From NCBI RefSeq assembly GCF_030317115.1, contig NZ_JASZYF010000025.1, positions 20,813 through 84,812 on the forward strand: a stretch of DNA of 64,000 nt, in the 5' to 3' direction. How positions within the stretch are numbered: position 1 is the first letter of the stretch; every line of letters begins with the position of its first letter. Source of the DNA: Variovorax gracilis. GTDB lineage: Bacteria > Pseudomonadota > Gammaproteobacteria > Burkholderiales > Burkholderiaceae_C. A program made the translations under genes and the position numbers. The notes below the pieces were generated by a model, which had not been told where the DNA came from, did no database searches, and worked only from the letters and a program-made list of their open reading frames with translations. This document shows positions 61,752 through 64,000 of the stretch, one piece after another.

Positions 61752-62552
61752 ATGTCGGACATCCTCGAGAAAATCGTGGCCGTCAAACGCGAGGAAATCG
61801 CGGCGGCCAAAAAGAAGTCGCCCCTCGAAGCCGTTCGCTTCGATGCCGAAAGCCGCGTGCTCACGCGCGATTTCACCGGCGCCCTGCGCGCGAAGATTGC
61901 TGCCGGCGCCGCAGCGGTCATTGCCGAGGTCAAGAAGGCCAGCCCGAGCAAGGGCGTGCTGCGCGCGGAGTTCATCCCGGCGGACATCGCCCAGAGCTAC
62001 GCGGAAGGCGATGGCACGGTGAGCGCGGCCTGCCTTTCAGTGCTGACCGACAGGCAGTTCTTCCAGGGCGGCGTCGACTATCTCAAGCAGGCGCGCGCCT
62101 CCTGCGACCTGCCGGTGCTGCGCAAGGATTTCATCGTCGACGCCTACCAGGTCTACGAATCGCGCTCGATGGGCGCCGATGCCATCCTGCTGATCGCCGC
62201 CTGCCTGGACGACGCGCAGATGCGCGAGTTCGAAGCGATTGCAGCAGGGCTCGGCATGGCGGTGCTGGTCGAGGTGCACGACGGCGCCGAACTCGAGCGC
62301 GCGCTGAAGCTCAAGACGCCTCTCGTCGGCGTCAACAACCGCAACCTGCGGACCTTCGAGGTGTCGATGCAGACGACGATCGACCTGCTGGCGCAGGTGC
62401 CTCCGGATCGCCTGCTGGTGACCGAATCGGGCATCACGACCCGCGAAGACGTCGCAAAGCTGCGTGCCGCGGGGATTCATGCCTTCCTGGTCGGCGAGGC
62501 CTTCATGCGCGCCGACGAACCGGGCGAAGCGCTCGCCACCTTGTTCCGATGA
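61752..62552 (+). CDS. trpC: Indole-3-glycerol phosphate synthase
   Basis: TrpC closes the indole ring in the fourth step of tryptophan synthesis. The 266-residue TIM-barrel protein has IAEVKKASPSKG, the catalytic-loop segment LRKDFIVDAYQVYESR, VGVNNRNLRTFEV and VTESGITTRED. It is a monofunctional TrpC, with no fused TrpF. The stop overlaps the ung start by four bases. trpF, trpB and trpA are elsewhere. Confidence 0.97.
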   Translation: MSDILEKIVAVKREEIAAAKKKSPLEAVRFDAESRVLTRDFTGALRAKIAAGAAAVIAEVKKASPSKGVLRAEFIPADIAQSYAEGDGTVSAACLSVLTDRQFFQGGVDYLKQARASCDLPVLRKDFIVDAYQVYESRSMGADAILLIAACLDDAQMREFEAIAAGLGMAVLVEVHDGAELERALKLKTPLVGVNNRNLRTFEVSMQTTIDLLAQVPPDRLLVTESGITTREDVAKLRAAGIHAFLVGEAFMRADEPGEALATLFR

Positions 62553-63250
62553 GCGCGGGGGATCAGCTGGCGAGCAGCGACCCTGCCAATTGGCCGGTCG
62601 CGCCAGGGTGGCAGCCGCTGGTGGACGAGTTCTTCGGCGGTGCCGTCGGCCAGAGGCTGCAGGGCTTTCTGCGCGAGAGGCTGGACGATGGAGCGGCGAT
62701 CTTTCCGCCGCAGCCGCTGCGAGCGCTCGAACTGACGCCGCCGGAAGAGGTTCGCGTCGTGATCCTCGGGCAGGACCCGTACCACGGGCGCGGGCAGGCC
62801 GAAGGGCTCGCTTTCTCGGTGGCGCCGGGCGTGGCGCTGCCGCCGTCGCTGCGCAACATCTTCAAGGAACTGGAGCGCGACCTGGGCACGCCACCGCCGA
62901 CGTTTCCGAACCCTGGCGGCAGTCTGGTCAAGTGGGCAACCCATGGCGTGCTGCTTCTCAACACCTGCCTGACCGTGGAGGAAGGGCAGGCGGCCAGCCA
63001 CGCCGGGCGCGGTTGGGAAGTACTGACCGACGCTGTGATCCGCCGTGTGGCCGATGGCGAACGGGCCGTCGTCTTCATGCTGTGGGGCGCGCACGCGCAG
63101 AGCAAGCGGGCACTGATCGACACGAATCGTCACAAGGTGCTGATGTCGAATCACCCGTCACCGCTGTCCGCGCTGCGCCCGCCGGTGCCGTTCATCGGCT
63201 GCGGCCACTTCGGGCAGGCCCGGGCTTGGCGGGAGGCGGGACGTTCCTGA
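62549..63250 (+). CDS. ung: Uracil-DNA glycosylase, family 1
   Basis: Ung removes uracil from DNA to start base excision repair. The 233-residue protein has the water-activating loop GQDPYHGRGQAEGLAFSV, NTCLTVEEGQA with the uracil-binding Asn, and the Leu-loop His in NHPSPLSA. It overlaps trpC by four bases and is the last gene before the tRNA unit. No clear terminator is visible after it. Confidence 0.97.
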   Translation: MSAGDQLASSDPANWPVAPGWQPLVDEFFGGAVGQRLQGFLRERLDDGAAIFPPQPLRALELTPPEEVRVVILGQDPYHGRGQAEGLAFSVAPGVALPPSLRNIFKELERDLGTPPPTFPNPGGSLVKWATHGVLLLNTCLTVEEGQAASHAGRGWEVLTDAVIRRVADGERAVVFMLWGAHAQSKRALIDTNRHKVLMSNHPSPLSALRPPVPFIGCGHFGQARAWREAGRS

Positions 63251-63379
63251 GCCTGCGGAGTAAGTGCTTGATTTCATGCGAGAATCTTGGGCTCGGAGAA
63301 AACGCATCTTTTGAGTGGCCAGGCCCATCGGGGCAGTCGCGAAGTTGCTGCGGTGCGGCACAAGTTGCCGGGGGTGCGA

Positions 63380-63409
63380 TCGACACACCCGGGTAAACCG
63401 TGCTATATT
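63380..63409 (+). promoter_or_regulatory. Promoter of the tRNA-tuf unit
   Basis: TCGACA at 63380-63385 and TATATT at 63404-63409 are separated by 18 bases and match sigma-70 boxes at five and five of six positions. The tRNA-Tyr gene begins 12 bases after the -10 box, which is right for a stable RNA start. Confidence 0.75.
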
Positions 63410-63421
63410 CCGAGGTTCGCT

Positions 63422-63507
63422 GGAGAGGTGGCCGAGTGGTTAATGGCAGCAGACTGTAAATCTGCCCTCTTACGAGTACGCTGGTTCGAATCCAGCCCTC
63501 TCCACCA
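63422..63507 (+). tRNA. tRNA-Tyr (GTA)
   Basis: This 86-base gene has acceptor stem GGAGAGG/CCTCTCC, anticodon GTA at 63456-63458, a long variable arm typical of class II tRNA-Tyr, a GGTTCGAATCC T-arm and an encoded CCA end. Confidence 0.97.
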
Positions 63508-63628
63508 GCGATGAATGGATTTTGCAGAGCGCTTGAATGTTGTGGGCCCGAGGCGAAAGCGAAAGGCTCTGACCGTGCTGCGGTACGGCCCGATCTGGAG
63601 GTTTGATCCGGTTTGGTTGTGTCGCAAT

Positions 63629-63702
63629 GCGGGAGTAGTTCAATGGTAGAACCCTAGCCTTCCAAGCTAATGACGCGGGTTCGATTCCCGTCTCCCGCTC
63701 CA
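63629..63702 (+). tRNA. tRNA-Gly (TCC)
   Basis: This 74-base gene has acceptor stem GCGGGAG/CTCCCGC, anticodon TCC at 63661-63663, a GGTTCGATTCC T-arm and an encoded CCA. It follows tRNA-Tyr after 121 bases with no gene between. Confidence 0.97.
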
Positions 63703-63745
63703 GAGGTCCACGTCAGCGCTCGGCGCAGTTGGTTTTAGATATGTC

Positions 63746-63820
<75 letters not shown>

Positions 63821-63825
63821 GTTTT

Positions 63826-63853
63826 GGGGTTGCAATCGGCAGGTTGCAACCCC
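63826..63853 (+). terminator. Perfect 10-bp hairpin between tRNA-Thr and tuf
   Basis: GGGGTTGCAA and TTGCAACCCC pair perfectly around an 8-base loop, six bases after the tRNA-Thr CCA. No U-run follows directly. It may act as a partial terminator or as an RNA processing signal that sets the tRNA to tuf ratio. Confidence 0.5.
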
Positions 63854-63894
63854 ATGTCAGTGTGTTGATCTAGTTATTTTTCGGAGTCGAGAAA

Positions 63895-64000
63895 ATGGCA
63901 AAAGGAAAATTCACCCGTACGAAGCCGCACGTGAACGTGGGCACGATTGGTCACGTGGACCATGGCAAGACGACGCTGACGGCGGCGATTGCGACGGTGC
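63895..64000 (+). CDS. tuf: Elongation factor Tu, N-terminal part
   Basis: The first 35 codons are visible before the window ends. The product begins MAKGKFTRTKPHVNVGTIG and runs into the G1 loop GHVDHGKTT, exactly as in EF-Tu. It carries aminoacyl-tRNA to the ribosome. The tRNA genes just upstream and in the same direction suggest the usual tRNA-tuf transcription unit. Confidence 0.97.
   Translation, partial: MAKGKFTRTKPHVNVGTIGHVDHGKTTLTAAIATV

Overview
This 64 kb window is gene-dense, very GC-rich chromosomal DNA. It looks like a betaproteobacterium of the Burkholderiales, most likely Comamonadaceae near Variovorax. That placement is an inference from gene content: phenylacetate genes beside a HAAT-type ABC transporter, a Bug-type tricarboxylate receptor, poly-glycine lipoproteins, a trpE-trpG-trpD-trpC cluster, and tRNA-Tyr, tRNA-Gly and tRNA-Thr followed by tuf. 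I see no insertion sequence, prophage, rRNA gene or CRISPR array.

Region 1 (1-11.1 kb) is a phenylacetate degradation block, all on the + strand. paaA (3' part) to paaE encode the ring epoxidase and its reductase. A TetR regulator, a branched-chain-amino-acid-type ABC importer (with permease and ATPase fused in one gene) and paaZ (ring opening) follow. Degenerate inverted repeats sit in three of the internal spacers. Region 2 (11.1-16.8 kb) holds a Bug solute receptor, a soluble GAF-GAF histidine kinase, a FixJ-type regulator, a degenerate receiver and a DUF1254 lipoprotein. Region 3 (16.8-26.8 kb) carries stress and maintenance genes: ligD without Ku, a transglutaminase-like protease, katE preceded by a tiny membrane protein, an M14 peptidase coupled to an alpha/beta hydrolase, a glycine-zipper protein and an amidohydrolase.

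Region 4 (26.8-35 kb) is a signalling operon: a FixJ-type regulator, a 1159-residue hybrid kinase with three receivers, stand-alone CheR and CheB, a receiver-kinase, a single receiver and a kinase-like protein with no visible ATPase motifs. Region 5 (35-46.2 kb) has two membrane hybrid kinases, each beside orphan periplasmic binding proteins (one ABC_sub_bind type, two tandem PhnD-like paralogues), plus lipoproteins. Region 6 (46.2-54.8 kb) holds a partial type VI-like set: TagF, a Ser/Thr kinase and a PP2C phosphatase. Then, on the other strand, come a short TssM-like protein with a broken Walker A and a TssL-like protein fused to BON-like and DUF4384-like domains. An unusual EF-G-like GTPase lies between the two halves. 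No tube, sheath, baseplate or ClpV gene is present here.

Region 7 (54.7-63.3 kb) is gph and the trp cluster: trpE, a GxxExxY-family gene, trpG, ltaE, a LysE exporter, trpD, trpC and ung. Upstream of trpE I find a 27-codon leader ORF with a Trp-Pro-Trp segment and alternative hairpins, so this operon is probably controlled by attenuation. Region 8 (63.3-64 kb) is the tRNA-Tyr, tRNA-Gly, tRNA-Thr and tuf unit, cut by the window end.

The best candidates for new biology are the partial type VI-like phosphorylation module, the trp leader, the repeat family that appears to supply Shine-Dalgarno sequences inside operons, and the repeated pairing of orphan binding proteins with histidine kinases.
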